9,080 nt of DNA from an uncultured Pseudomonadales bacterium (GTDB lineage Bacteria; Pseudomonadota; Gammaproteobacteria; Pseudomonadales; Porticoccaceae): the NCBI GenBank assembly GCA_905478725.1, contig CAJQJT010000287.1:1-9080 (forward strand), read 5' to 3'. The position numbers and the translations under genes are program-made. The notes under the pieces were generated by a model that saw only the letters and a list, made by a program, of their open reading frames with translations, was not told the DNA's origin and made no database searches. Below are positions 1 to 6,240 of the stretch, piece by piece; the first letter of the stretch is position 1; each line of letters begins with the position of its first letter.

Positions 1-1
1 C

Positions 2-253
2 TATCAAACCGGGGTGCTCTATCATTTTATTCATACCCTGGCACTGCTCGCCATTCTAAGCCTACCGCTCAATGAGCGTTCCCTGCTCTGGGCGGCACGC
101 TGCTTTATGTTGGGCATTGTGCTGTTTTCTGGCTCCCTGTATCTGATCGCTATCTCGGGGATCAGTATCCTCGGAATGATCACCCCCGTGGGTGGTAGCG
201 CCTTTATTGCCGGTTGGTTATTACTCTTTACTGCAAACAGCGCCGAGGATTAA
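2..253 (+). CDS. DUF423 family small membrane protein, C-terminal part (5' end outside window)
   Basis: The reading frame is open to the left edge. The first readable codons give [19 protein letters not shown], which fits the conserved Y-H-x-x-H-x-L-A-L-L segment of DUF423 (YgdD-like) proteins. The 83 visible residues are almost all hydrophobic, in about three membrane spans: around [17 protein letters not shown], then [18 protein letters not shown], then a glycine-rich [17 protein letters not shown] segment that is typical of the C-terminus. Family members are about 120-130 residues, so roughly the first third is missing. The GTG at 14 is internal, not the start. The stop codon overlaps the trmB start by one base (TAATG), which implies translational coupling and a shared transcript. 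The biochemical function of DUF423 is not established; an inner-membrane location is inferred from hydrophobicity. Confidence 0.85.
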   Translation, partial: YQTGVLYHFIHTLALLAILSLPLNERSLLWAARCFMLGIVLFSGSLYLIAISGISILGMITPVGGSAFIAGWLLLFTANSAED

Positions 254-1050
254 TGGACATTAATAGCGACGACATTCAAGACGATAAGAACATTGGCTCT
301 CATAAGGGTTCTGAAGACGGCCTTCAAAAAGAAAGTAGTTCAGCAGAGCGCAGTTCCGACTTCAGGCCTGAGTATCGCAAGAAAGCAATTCGCAGCTATG
401 TGCTTCGCGCTGGTCGCATGACTGAAGGGCAGCGTAATGCGTTCAGCAGCGGCTGGTCTTTTTATGGTTTAAAACTTGATGATGGTCCGATTGATGCCGA
501 GAGTATTTTTGGCCGCAAGGCGCCATTAATTATTGAAATTGGTTTTGGCATGGGGGACTCTCTGTTGCAGATGGCCAGTGCCGCACCAGAGCAAGATTTT
601 ATTGGTATTGAAGTGCATCCTCCAGGCGTGGGCCGATTGATTGCCAGTGCCGAAGAGCAGCAGATCAAAAATCTGCGGGTTTATTTAGCCGACGCCACTG
701 ATGTACTCAACGAATGTATTCCCGCCGCCAGCCTCCATCGCTTGCAGCTCTACTTTCCCGACCCCTGGCACAAGAAAAAGCACAACAAGCGACGTATTGT
801 GCAACCTCAATTTGTTCAGTTGATTCGCGACAAGCTTGAGATGGGTGGCGTACTGCATATGGCCACTGATTGGCAGCACTATGCCGAGCAGATGCTCGAG
901 GTTCTAGATGTGGCGCCAGGCTTTAAAAACACCGTTGGCGAGCAGCAGTATTCACCACGCCCTGACTACAGACCGCTGACCAAATTTGAGAAGCGCGGAG
1001 AGCGTCTTGGTCATGGCGTATGGGATCTTTTGTATCAAAAAATAGACTAG
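253..1050 (+). CDS. trmB: tRNA (guanine-N7-)-methyltransferase
   Basis: This cytosolic SAM-dependent enzyme makes m7G at position 46 of the tRNA variable loop. The 265-residue protein has the family's landmarks. The SAM-binding motif I is E95-I-G-F-G-M-G101. The acidic residue after strand 2 sits in I119-E-V-H-P-P-G-V-G127. The TrmB signature L166-Y-F-P-D-P-W-H173 runs into the basic stretch KKKHNKRR to 181. H202-M-A-T-D-W207 and a C-terminal [20 protein letters not shown] segment follow. I chose the ATG at 253 because it overlaps the upstream stop and has GAGG at 245-248. A TTG at 214 in the same frame would only extend into the DUF423 gene. The first 40 or so residues are charged, serine-rich and probably disordered, which is a variable region in this family. 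Homology is clear along the whole catalytic domain. Confidence 0.97.
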   Translation: MDINSDDIQDDKNIGSHKGSEDGLQKESSSAERSSDFRPEYRKKAIRSYVLRAGRMTEGQRNAFSSGWSFYGLKLDDGPIDAESIFGRKAPLIIEIGFGMGDSLLQMASAAPEQDFIGIEVHPPGVGRLIASAEEQQIKNLRVYLADATDVLNECIPAASLHRLQLYFPDPWHKKKHNKRRIVQPQFVQLIRDKLEMGGVLHMATDWQHYAEQMLEVLDVAPGFKNTVGEQQYSPRPDYRPLTKFEKRGERLGHGVWDLLYQKID

Positions 1051-1206
1051 TTTCGGAGGCCCTTTGGCGTTCCTGGTACTGGCCTTGATTAGTATCCATA
1101 AGTAGGTCGATGCGGGCTTGGAAATACACTAAACTTGAGCCACAAGAGTATTCCAGCTGTATCTTTTAGGCGTAATCCATTGTTAATAAAAGGAAGGCAA
1201 ATCAAC
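1051..1206 (+). other. Intergenic region upstream of the FKBP gene
   Basis: This 156-bp gap separates trmB from the FKBP lipoprotein gene. It probably carries the FKBP promoter. The best pair I can find is TTGAGC (1135-1140) with TGTATC (1159-1164) at 18-bp spacing, which is a weak sigma-70 match. No terminator with a T-run follows trmB, so read-through from trmB is possible. Confidence 0.3.
1191..1197 (+). promoter_or_regulatory. Shine-Dalgarno site of the FKBP gene (decides the start)
   Basis: AGGAAGG lies 9 bases upstream of the ATG at 1207. It supports that ATG over the in-frame TTG at 1135, which lacks a comparable site and would place a charged extension before the lipoprotein signal peptide. 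Confidence 0.75.
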
Positions 1207-1944
1207 ATGAAAAAACTTTTACCCGTCGCACTGCTGTTTGTTATTACAGCCTGTGATTCTCAGACTTCAGACACATCTAGCGAGGTAGCATCGGCTGCCA
1301 GCTTAGACAGCCACAGCCAGCGCATCAGTTATTTGATGGGCCTGGATAATGGCAAGAATATCCGCGGTATTGGCTTGGAAATTGATGCTGAAGCCTTTAA
1401 TCAGGGCTTCACCGACGGCCTCGATGAGAAGCCGCCAGTGCTGACCGAAGAGCAGATCGCTGAGACGATTCAGCGCTTCGAAACTGAAATGACCGCCAAG
1501 CGCGATGAGATGCAAAAGGCAGAGCAGCAAGCGACAGCTATGCAGTCTGACGGAAACATTAAAGAAGGAACTGATTTCCTCGCCGCCAATGGCGCGAAAG
1601 AGGGCGTGACTACAACAGACAGCGGTCTGCAGTACAAAGTTCTCACTGCTGGTACTGGCGCTATTCCCACAGCCGACAGCACTGTTGAAGTTCACTATAC
1701 TGGTCGCCTTTTAGACGGCACTGAATTCGATAGCTCAGTAAAGCGCGGCGTGCCGGCACAGTTTGGCGTCACTCAGGTTATTCCTGGCTGGACTGAAGCA
1801 CTGCAGTTAATGGCCGAAGGTTCTAAGTGGGAGCTTTATATTCCTGCAGAGCTGGCTTACGGTCCCGGCGGCGCTGGCCCCATAGGTCCAAATTCGGTAC
1901 TGATTTTTGAAGTGGAACTGTTGAACGCTAATATTGATGGCTAA
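1207..1944 (+). CDS. FKBP-type peptidyl-prolyl cis-trans isomerase, Mip-like lipoprotein
   Basis: This enzyme catalyses proline cis-trans isomerisation during protein folding in the envelope. The 245-residue precursor begins MKKLLPVALLFVITAC, a short lipoprotein signal peptide with lipobox I13-T-A-C16; Cys16 should be lipidated. Residues 38-110 form the FKBP_N dimerisation and helical region (SYLMGLDNGKNIRG, then a long charged helix to about 110). Residues 150-240 are the FKBP_C catalytic domain. Its FK506-pocket residues are all present: Y164, F174-D175, F186, V191-I192, W195, Y218 and F234. This order matches Mip, FkpA and FklB. Asp17 directly after the lipidated cysteine is the classic enterobacterial Lol-avoidance residue, so inner-membrane retention is possible (inference). 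The gene ends before a strong terminator and converges on rsd. Whether it is best called mip, fkpA or fklB cannot be settled from sequence alone. Confidence 0.95.
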   Translation: MKKLLPVALLFVITACDSQTSDTSSEVASAASLDSHSQRISYLMGLDNGKNIRGIGLEIDAEAFNQGFTDGLDEKPPVLTEEQIAETIQRFETEMTAKRDEMQKAEQQATAMQSDGNIKEGTDFLAANGAKEGVTTTDSGLQYKVLTAGTGAIPTADSTVEVHYTGRLLDGTEFDSSVKRGVPAQFGVTQVIPGWTEALQLMAEGSKWELYIPAELAYGPGGAGPIGPNSVLIFEVELLNANIDG

Positions 1945-1959
1945 GGTAAGTTCTAAGCT

Positions 1960-1993
1960 CATTAGAGTTTAGGCATTAGAGTTTAGGCATTAG
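1960..1993. repeat. 14-bp tandem direct repeat, about 2.4 copies
   Basis: The unit CATTAGAGTTTAGG occurs exactly at 1960-1973 and 1974-1987, then a partial CATTAG at 1988-1993. It lies between the FKBP stop codon and the terminator, in non-coding DNA. It looks like a small slippage or duplication product; no protein or regulatory role is evident. Confidence 0.85.
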
Positions 1994-2020
1994 CGATTAA
2001 TAAGTAACCGCTACAGAAAC

Positions 2021-2050
2021 AAAAAAGCCCCGATTTATCGGGGCTTTTTA
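2021..2050. terminator. Bidirectional rho-independent terminator between convergent genes
   Basis: The perfect inverted repeat AAAAAGCCCCGAT / ATCGGGGCTTTTT has a GC-rich core (GCCCCGA/TCGGGGC) and a 2- to 4-base loop. On the plus strand it is followed by TTTTT and serves the FKBP gene. On the minus strand the six A's at 2021-2026 become the T-run, so it also serves rsd and the gene run upstream of it. It lies 76 bp after the FKBP stop and 24 bp after the rsd stop. Confidence 0.93.
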
Positions 2051-2074
2051 TTGTCATCTAAATCTACAGCAAAC

Positions 2075-2563
2075 TTATGCCGGAGCTGAACTGGCCTTTT
2101 GCAACTGCTCAAGGTGCCCGTTGTGCAGTACTTCGATCATCTTGTCTTCAGATTCAAAGCGCTGTTCAAGTGCCTCTCCAATAACTGATAGATCTACCGC
2201 CAGAGTATCCAGATCATCTGTTTCAAGATACTTATCGTTAAAGTCTAAAACCGCTTCTGTAGAGGGCTGAATTTTTTCTACAAGATCGGCGCCAGTTTTG
2301 AGGCCTTCGCTGTCACTGAACGCCTTGGCCTCTTTCGCCAACTGTTCATAGACTTCAAAGTGACCCACTGACACATAGTCGACCATCACTTCGCAGAAGC
2401 TCTGTAGCTTGTCACCATGAGCTCGGTTGGCACTATCGAAGTCATGGATCTCAATCAGGTCACAGTATTTGACCAGCAGCTCACGGCGCTCTTCTAACCA
2501 GCGATCGACGATGTCGCTGACACCGCCCCAGTGTTGTTTTAATCGTTGTAGATCTTGTAGCAT
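2075..2563 (-). CDS. rsd: Rsd/AlgQ family regulator of sigma-70
   Basis: Rsd of E. coli binds RpoD and favours alternative sigma factors in stationary phase; AlgQ is the Pseudomonas relative, linked to alginate and other regulation. The 162-residue protein is the usual length, predicted all-helical and cytosolic. Recognisable blocks are the N-terminal V19-D-R-W-L-E-E-R-x-x-L-L segment, F56-C-x-x-x-V-D-Y-x-S-x-G-H-F around 56-69, and L125-S-x-I-G-E-A-L-E-x-R-F-x-x-E-D-K near 125-141, all of which match Rsd/AlgQ. The ATG at 2563 is preceded by GAGG (2574-2577 complement) at about 10 bases. It is last in the co-oriented run from 6166 and is followed by the terminator at 2021-2050. The 68-bp gap to the cidB-like gene has no visible terminator; a promoter of its own there cannot be excluded. 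I use rsd as the family name; algQ would be an equally valid label. Confidence 0.92.
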   Translation of the reverse strand: MLQDLQRLKQHWGGVSDIVDRWLEERRELLVKYCDLIEIHDFDSANRAHGDKLQSFCEVMVDYVSVGHFEVYEQLAKEAKAFSDSEGLKTGADLVEKIQPSTEAVLDFNDKYLETDDLDTLAVDLSVIGEALEQRFESEDKMIEVLHNGHLEQLQKASSAPA

Positions 2564-2631
2564 GGCTGGTAAACCTCATCACTCCCTAATGGACCCACAG
2601 TTTACTTTGTTTTAGGCAAAAGAATAAATAC
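2564..2631 (-). other. Gap between the cidB-like gene and rsd
   Basis: This 68-bp stretch is AT-rich on the cidB side and holds the rsd Shine-Dalgarno. I found no hairpin with a T-run and no sigma-70 promoter with both boxes well matched. Read-through from the cidB-like gene into rsd is therefore plausible but unproven. Confidence 0.35.
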
Positions 2632-3378
2632 TCAAATGATAAAAAGACCAATTGAGGCTGGCAGAACAATCGCCGTCAATATTCCATTAATACCCATGCC
2701 CAATGTGGCAAACGCGCCGCAGCGAGGACTGCTCTCAAAAGCCTTGGCGGTGCCGATGGCGTGAGCGGTAACGCCGAGAATTAACCCCTGCCAGCGTTCA
2801 TCCTCTAGCTGGGTAAGGTGAAAAATGCTCTTTGCCATAACGATACCAGCCAGCCCAGTGACCATGGTGGCTACTGCTAACAGGCTGCGGAGCCCACCAA
2901 TTTGCTCAACTATGCTCAGGGCAATTGGTGAGGTTACGGACTTGGCGGCTAAGGAGAGCAGTACCACATCGCTCAAGCCAAACAACTTAACGAGTAGCAG
3001 CGCACTCAGCGTGGCGAAGAGGCCGCCGAGCAACAGTGCAACGGTGAGCGGTTTAAACATCCCCGCCAGCTGCCGCAGTTGATGTGAAAGGGGTACTGCG
3101 AGGGCGACAGTGGCAGGCCCTAACAGCCAGTTTAAAATACCGTTGCCTGAGTAATAGGCTGCAAAATCCAGATCGATGGTTTGCATAGAGAAATAAATTA
3201 GCGGCGTCGCAACCATTAACGGGTGTAGTAATGAGGCTCTACCGGAGCGGTTATAGGTCCACCAGGCGATCCCAAAGGCCGCCAGGGTCAACAGCAGTGG
3301 CCAGGATGTGGTGCTTAAGAGCTGCCACTGATGCAGAAGGATCGTAGTCATGTCAGCCATCTCAGTCATCGCGCCCAT
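2632..3378 (-). CDS. LrgB/CidB family membrane protein
   Basis: This multi-span inner-membrane protein forms a pair with the LrgA/CidA-type product of the preceding gene. Relatives are described as murein hydrolase or cell-death modulators (Staphylococcus CidB/LrgB), as a pyruvate transporter (Bacillus PftAB) and as plastid glycolate/glycerate transporter PLGG1. Family motifs are clear: N83-W-L-L-G-P-A-T-V-A-L-A-V-P near 83-96, K146-S-V-T-S-P-I-A-L near 146-154, and A205-H-A-I-G-T-A-K-A-F-E near 205-215. Length (up to 248 residues) is normal. The start is uncertain: ATGs at 3378, 3369, 3360 and 3351 are all in frame and none has a strong Shine-Dalgarno. The first two overlap the end of the upstream gene by 17 and 8 bases, which argues for coupled translation. 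The substrate cannot be read from the sequence. Confidence 0.93.
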   Translation of the reverse strand: MGAMTEMADMTTILLHQWQLLSTTSWPLLLTLAAFGIAWWTYNRSGRASLLHPLMVATPLIYFSMQTIDLDFAAYYSGNGILNWLLGPATVALAVPLSHQLRQLAGMFKPLTVALLLGGLFATLSALLLVKLFGLSDVVLLSLAAKSVTSPIALSIVEQIGGLRSLLAVATMVTGLAGIVMAKSIFHLTQLEDERWQGLILGVTAHAIGTAKAFESSPRCGAFATLGMGINGILTAIVLPASIGLFII

Positions 3379-3721
3379 TTGAACCGCGCAGCTTATTGAT
3401 GACCAGCGCCATAAACCATTGAGCTAGCAGCGTCGAAATTATAAGCACGGCGAGAATCTGTGGCAGTTGCTCAAATATTTCAGGGCCGAGAAAAAAGGCC
3501 CCAGTGGTGATAGGCACAAATAGCAGAGCGATAAAACGAATCAGTTGGCTGCTGGTTGTTTCCAGCCAAGGCAGTAGAGATTTATTGACACTCAGAACGA
3601 TCAGGAGAAGGATCATACCTAGCAGTTGGCCGGGAATATTTAGCTCTAGGGCTTTTACCCCCCATTCACCCAGCCACTGGAAAAGCACCAGAATCAGCAG
3701 GCCGACGGCGAGTTTTTTCAC
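3362..3721 (-). CDS. LrgA/CidA family holin-like membrane protein
   Basis: The 119-residue protein has four predicted membrane spans, roughly 4-20, 28-46, 58-78 and 86-108, and a short polar, charged C-terminus. The family signature I29-P-G-x-x-L-G-M-I-L-L lies at the second span, and L67-F-V-P in the third. It is the small partner of the LrgB-type protein; together such pairs act as holin-like modulators or as small-carboxylate facilitators. The start is GTG (complement of 3719-3721), 10 bases after the dsbB stop, with only a weak GAAG ahead of it, so translation probably depends on ribosomes leaving dsbB. The third-span region reads ITTGAFFLG, where many relatives have A-G-V-G, a modest divergence. 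The assignment as a family member is firm; the physiological role is open. Confidence 0.92.
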   Translation of the reverse strand: MKKLAVGLLILVLFQWLGEWGVKALELNIPGQLLGMILLLIVLSVNKSLLPWLETTSSQLIRFIALLFVPITTGAFFLGPEIFEQLPQILAVLIISTLLAQWFMALVINKLRGSNGRDD

Positions 3722-3731
3722 AACAGCTGCT

Positions 3732-4223
3732 TCATTTACGCAGCAGTTGGAACAGTCCCACGGTCGCGAGACCGACGAAGCTCACCAGTACCCAACCAGG
3801 CATGCTGATACCCAGTAGCTGCCACTGTACTTCGGCACAGTTGCCATCGCCGCGGAGCAGCATACTGATGGCCTCAGAGGCTGAGAAGGCATCAAATAGA
3901 TAGTCTACAGGAGGACCGCAGGCAGGCACCTGATCTTCTGGAAGACCCTGGAGCCACAGCTGTTTAATCGAGAAAAAGCTACCGCCAAAAGCGGCCAATG
4001 TGGCCAGACCGGCATAGATCTTTTGTCCTTTGGCTGCAGGGTTGTGTAGTCCGGCAATCAGGAAAATCACTCCAACCGCGATAATAAACACTCGTTGAGT
4101 AATGCAGAGATAGCAGGGTTCAAGACCAAGATAATTTTGAAAATAGAAGATGGCAATAGCGATTAGCCCACCACAGGTCGCGGCGACACTGAGGTTGATT
4201 ATTCGGTTGTTGGGTAGGCCCAT
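3732..4223 (-). CDS. dsbB: Disulfide bond formation protein B (quinone-linked DsbA reoxidase)
   Basis: DsbB reoxidises periplasmic DsbA and passes electrons to ubiquinone. The 163-residue protein has four membrane spans (about 8-28, 42-60, 67-88 and 141-160). It also has both periplasmic cysteine pairs: C37-Y-L-C40 in the first loop (context E-P-C-x-L-C-I-T-Q-R), and C102 with C129 in the second loop. R44 corresponds to the quinone-binding Arg48 of the E. coli protein. M141-P-G-W precedes the last span as in relatives. All residues needed for activity are present. The ATG at 4223 has AGGAG (4230-4234 complement) six bases upstream. It sits downstream of gshA (78-bp gap) and 10 bases before the cidA-like gene. 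A Pseudomonas DsbH-type paralogue is an alternative label; function would be the same class. Confidence 0.95.
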   Translation of the reverse strand: MGLPNNRIINLSVAATCGGLIAIAIFYFQNYLGLEPCYLCITQRVFIIAVGVIFLIAGLHNPAAKGQKIYAGLATLAAFGGSFFSIKQLWLQGLPEDQVPACGPPVDYLFDAFSASEAISMLLRGDGNCAEVQWQLLGISMPGWVLVSFVGLATVGLFQLLRK

Positions 4224-4239
4224 GCCTTACTCCTGTTTT

Positions 4240-4260
4240 AGGCTACCCTCGCGGGCGCCT
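4240..4260 (-). other. GNRA-capped hairpin just upstream of the dsbB ribosome-binding site
   Basis: On the minus-strand RNA, AGGCGCCC pairs with GGGUAGCCU, with one bulged A, one G-U pair and a GCGA tetraloop closed by C-G. It ends five bases before the AGGAG of dsbB. No T-run follows, so it is not an intrinsic terminator. It may act on mRNA stability or dsbB translation, or be fortuitous. Confidence 0.4.
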
Positions 4261-4301
4261 GTAAATAAGCTTCTTTGATTAGCCGTCTAATAGCCAATCC
4301 C

Positions 4302-5867
4302 TTACTGATAATAACCGGCGATAAATTCCTCGAAACTGAGGCTGTCGGAGGCTTCAATGTGTTCCTGCTTGACCTGTGATTCCTCGGCTAGGCGACGATA
4401 TTTTTCTGTCGTCTCTGGGGTCAGCTTCCTGCTCTGGAAATATTCCCGATGTTCCTGGGCCTTACGCATCGCCATGCCATAGTAAGTCTCGTTATTGGTA
4501 GTCATTTCAGCGATCAGCTGCGCGGCGGGGGTCAGACTGCTGTCCTGCAAGCGCGCCTTCATTACTGCGGCAGTGGCACTGTATTGGTCAGTGCTGTTAG
4601 CCTGATCAAGCATTTCGGCCACCGGCTGTATCTCGGCCATTAAGGATAGGCCCCATTCCACCAGGTTGCGCTGTTTGTCGCCATCCAATAGTTCCAGTTC
4701 AGGATCGCGACCGCGAGCCACGGTACGGCGCTGATTTTCAGTAATCTGTCGATACTCATTGTTATTGGTGCGCGGACTGTCTTTGAGCAGGCAAAAGAGT
4801 AAAAAACTGTCCAAAAACTGACTGGTTGGCTTATCTATACCGTTTGGCAGCAGTGGATTTAAGTCAACACAGCGTACCTCAATATATTCCACGCCATGTT
4901 TTTCGATGGCTTCTAGGGGAGTTTCCCCAGGGGCGGCGGTGCGCTTCGGTCGAATTGGGCTATAAAATTCATTTTCAATCTGCAGCAGGTTAGTCGTCAG
5001 CTGCTGATAGTTGCCCTGGGCGTCTTTCAGTCCAATATCTTCGTAGGCTTGATAGGGTGTTTCCAGGGCACCTTTCAGGGTTCTGCTGTACTGACCAATA
5101 TCGTTGTAGCAGATCACTAGAGAGCTCTGAGCATCACTCTGGTAGCCTAAATTGCCCATGCGCAGTGATGTGGCATAGGGTAGGTGAAGGCTGTGGCTGT
5201 CATTGCCCAGAGGCACAAGATCATGCTCGCGGCCGCGGACAAAGCTGGCACAGACTGCCGGTGCAGCACCCAACAGATAGAGCAGCAGCCAGAAGTAGCG
5301 TCTGAAATTGCGGATCAGAGAAAAATAGCCCGCGGATTTGAACTCTTGCAGTGACTGTTGGTTGTTCTCTAGAGCCTGCAGCTGCAGCCAGAGCTCGTCT
5401 GGCACCGAAAAGTTATAGTGGATCCCAGCAATGGTCTGCATCAGGCGACCGTAGCGATGACCGAGTCCGAGGCGATAGACAGTTTTCATTTGGCCGCTGT
5501 TAGAGCTGCCGTACTGGCCCACAGGAATACTGCTATCGTCACCCAACTGGCAGGGCATGCTGCTGACCCAGAGAAGTTCGTCATCTATATGCTGATAGGT
5601 GTAGCTATGAATTTCCTCAAGCTCATTGAGTACCTCATCTATAGAGGCCGACGGTGCAGTAATAAATTCCAGCAGTGCTTCCGAGTAGTCGGTGGTAATC
5701 GACGGATGGGTTAAAGCGCTGCCCAGAGCCTTGGGGTGTGGGCTTTGTGCCATAAGGCCAGAGGGCTCTACTCTAAGGCTCTCTTTTTCTATTCCTCGGG
5801 CAATATTTTTCAATACCGAGATAAAGTTTGGCTGCGCAAGCGCTGCGAGACGAGTTTCAATTGACAC
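4302..5867 (-). CDS. gshA: Glutamate-cysteine ligase (gamma-glutamylcysteine synthetase)
   Basis: This cytosolic enzyme catalyses the first, rate-limiting step of glutathione synthesis, joining glutamate and cysteine with ATP. The 521-residue protein matches the gammaproteobacterial class-I enzyme (E. coli GshA is about 518) end to end. Landmarks are R24-G-I-E-K-E-S-L-R-V near 24-33 (metal/ATP-site glutamates E27 and E29), S62-E-A-L-L-E-F-I-T near 62-70 (E64, E67), S103-M-P-C106, H150-Y-N-F-S, the L295-Q-I-E-N-E-x-Y-x-P-I-R-P-K-R block to 309, and E327-Y-I-E-V-R-x-x-D-x-N-P to 338. The start is GTG (5865-5867 complement) with AGGAG seven bases upstream. It follows the small unknown gene by 14 bases, so the two are almost certainly co-transcribed. 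No gshB is in the window. Confidence 0.97.
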   Translation of the reverse strand: MSIETRLAALAQPNFISVLKNIARGIEKESLRVEPSGLMAQSPHPKALGSALTHPSITTDYSEALLEFITAPSASIDEVLNELEEIHSYTYQHIDDELLWVSSMPCQLGDDSSIPVGQYGSSNSGQMKTVYRLGLGHRYGRLMQTIAGIHYNFSVPDELWLQLQALENNQQSLQEFKSAGYFSLIRNFRRYFWLLLYLLGAAPAVCASFVRGREHDLVPLGNDSHSLHLPYATSLRMGNLGYQSDAQSSLVICYNDIGQYSRTLKGALETPYQAYEDIGLKDAQGNYQQLTTNLLQIENEFYSPIRPKRTAAPGETPLEAIEKHGVEYIEVRCVDLNPLLPNGIDKPTSQFLDSFLLFCLLKDSPRTNNNEYRQITENQRRTVARGRDPELELLDGDKQRNLVEWGLSLMAEIQPVAEMLDQANSTDQYSATAAVMKARLQDSSLTPAAQLIAEMTTNNETYYGMAMRKAQEHREYFQSRKLTPETTEKYRRLAEESQVKQEHIEASDSLSFEEFIAGYYQ

Positions 5868-5874
5868 GCATAGA

Positions 5875-5879
5875 CTCCT
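5875..5879 (-). promoter_or_regulatory. Shine-Dalgarno site of gshA (supports a GTG start)
   Basis: AGGAG on the minus strand lies seven bases before the GTG at 5867. The nearby ATG at 5871-5869 is in another frame and closes after four codons, so GTG is the only sensible start. It places the site within the 14-bp gap after the upstream gene. Confidence 0.75.
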
Positions 5880-5881
5880 GT

Positions 5882-6166
5882 TTAGGCCGCACTGACTTGG
5901 TCGGCATTGGCTGGAGCCTCTGAAGGCATATCTGAAGACAAAGCTGGGGCATCCAAGACTAGTGCCGGGCGGCCTTTTTTATCGGCTTCGCATTCGGTAA
6001 TCTCGGCGCGCAAATGGATGTCTTTGGCATTTAATTCGATCAGCTGATTAAGGGCAACATCCCGATGCTGAGCCGTAAAAATAAGGTTGGCATTGGCGCC
6101 ATCAACCCAGGCAAGATCTTTACCTAATAGACGTCCATCATGACTTTTAATTATGAAAATTTTCAT
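5882..6166 (-). CDS. Uncharacterised small protein upstream of gshA
   Basis: I do not recognise this 94-residue protein with certainty. It starts MKIFIIKSHDGRLLG, with no signal peptide and no membrane span, so it is probably cytosolic. Residues 1-66 look folded, with alternating strand-like and helical stretches: a likely hairpin at 1-30, a helix around 35-47 (DVALNQLIELNAKDI), then a strand at 51-58 (LRAEITEC). The last 28 residues or so are rich in Ala, Pro, Ser and acidic residues and look disordered. The only cysteine is in the TEC segment. It is the first gene of the minus-strand run and ends 14 bases before gshA, so it is probably co-transcribed with it. The ribosome-binding site is weak (GGAT at best). 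Codon use looks like its neighbours, which supports a real gene. No function is proposed beyond the link to gshA. Confidence 0.8.
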   Translation of the reverse strand: MKIFIIKSHDGRLLGKDLAWVDGANANLIFTAQHRDVALNQLIELNAKDIHLRAEITECEADKKGRPALVLDAPALSSDMPSEAPANADQVSAA

Positions 6167-6240
6167 GCCAAATCCGTGACAGTTAGAATAATTTGCGCCA
6201 CAGTGTAACGTATGTAGCCAAAGGATAAAAAGGACAAACT
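6167..6240. promoter_or_regulatory. Divergent promoter region between the gshA run and the yajL-like gene
   Basis: This 74-bp region separates two divergent genes and must supply their 5' signals. The plus-strand ribosome-binding site AAAAGGA (about 6227-6234) is clear. TAGAAT (6184-6189) is a possible plus-strand -10 box and TATTCT on the opposite strand at nearly the same place a minus-strand one, but neither has a good -35 box. Assignment as promoter region rests mainly on geometry. Confidence 0.45.

Noticed and set aside
214..252. In-frame TTG start 13 codons upstream of trmB
   Set aside because: It would extend TrmB into the DUF423 coding sequence with no family resemblance; the ATG at 253 has a GAGG site and a stop/start overlap.
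1058..1085. Inverted repeat AGGCC...GGCCT after trmB as a terminator
   Set aside because: Only a 5-bp stem with an 18-base loop and no T-run.
1135..1206. In-frame TTG start for the FKBP gene adding 24 residues
   Set aside because: It would bury the lipoprotein signal peptide behind a charged extension; the ATG at 1207 has a good ribosome-binding site and a proper signal sequence.
1303..1695. Long antisense reading frame (130 codons) opposite the FKBP gene
   Set aside because: It lies wholly within a well-supported gene, has no recognisable protein features and no ribosome-binding context; it is a by-product of codon bias.
5057..5305. Plus-strand cysteine-rich frame opposite gshA
   Set aside because: The composition is an out-of-frame translation of gshA; gshA homology is continuous across the region on the other strand.
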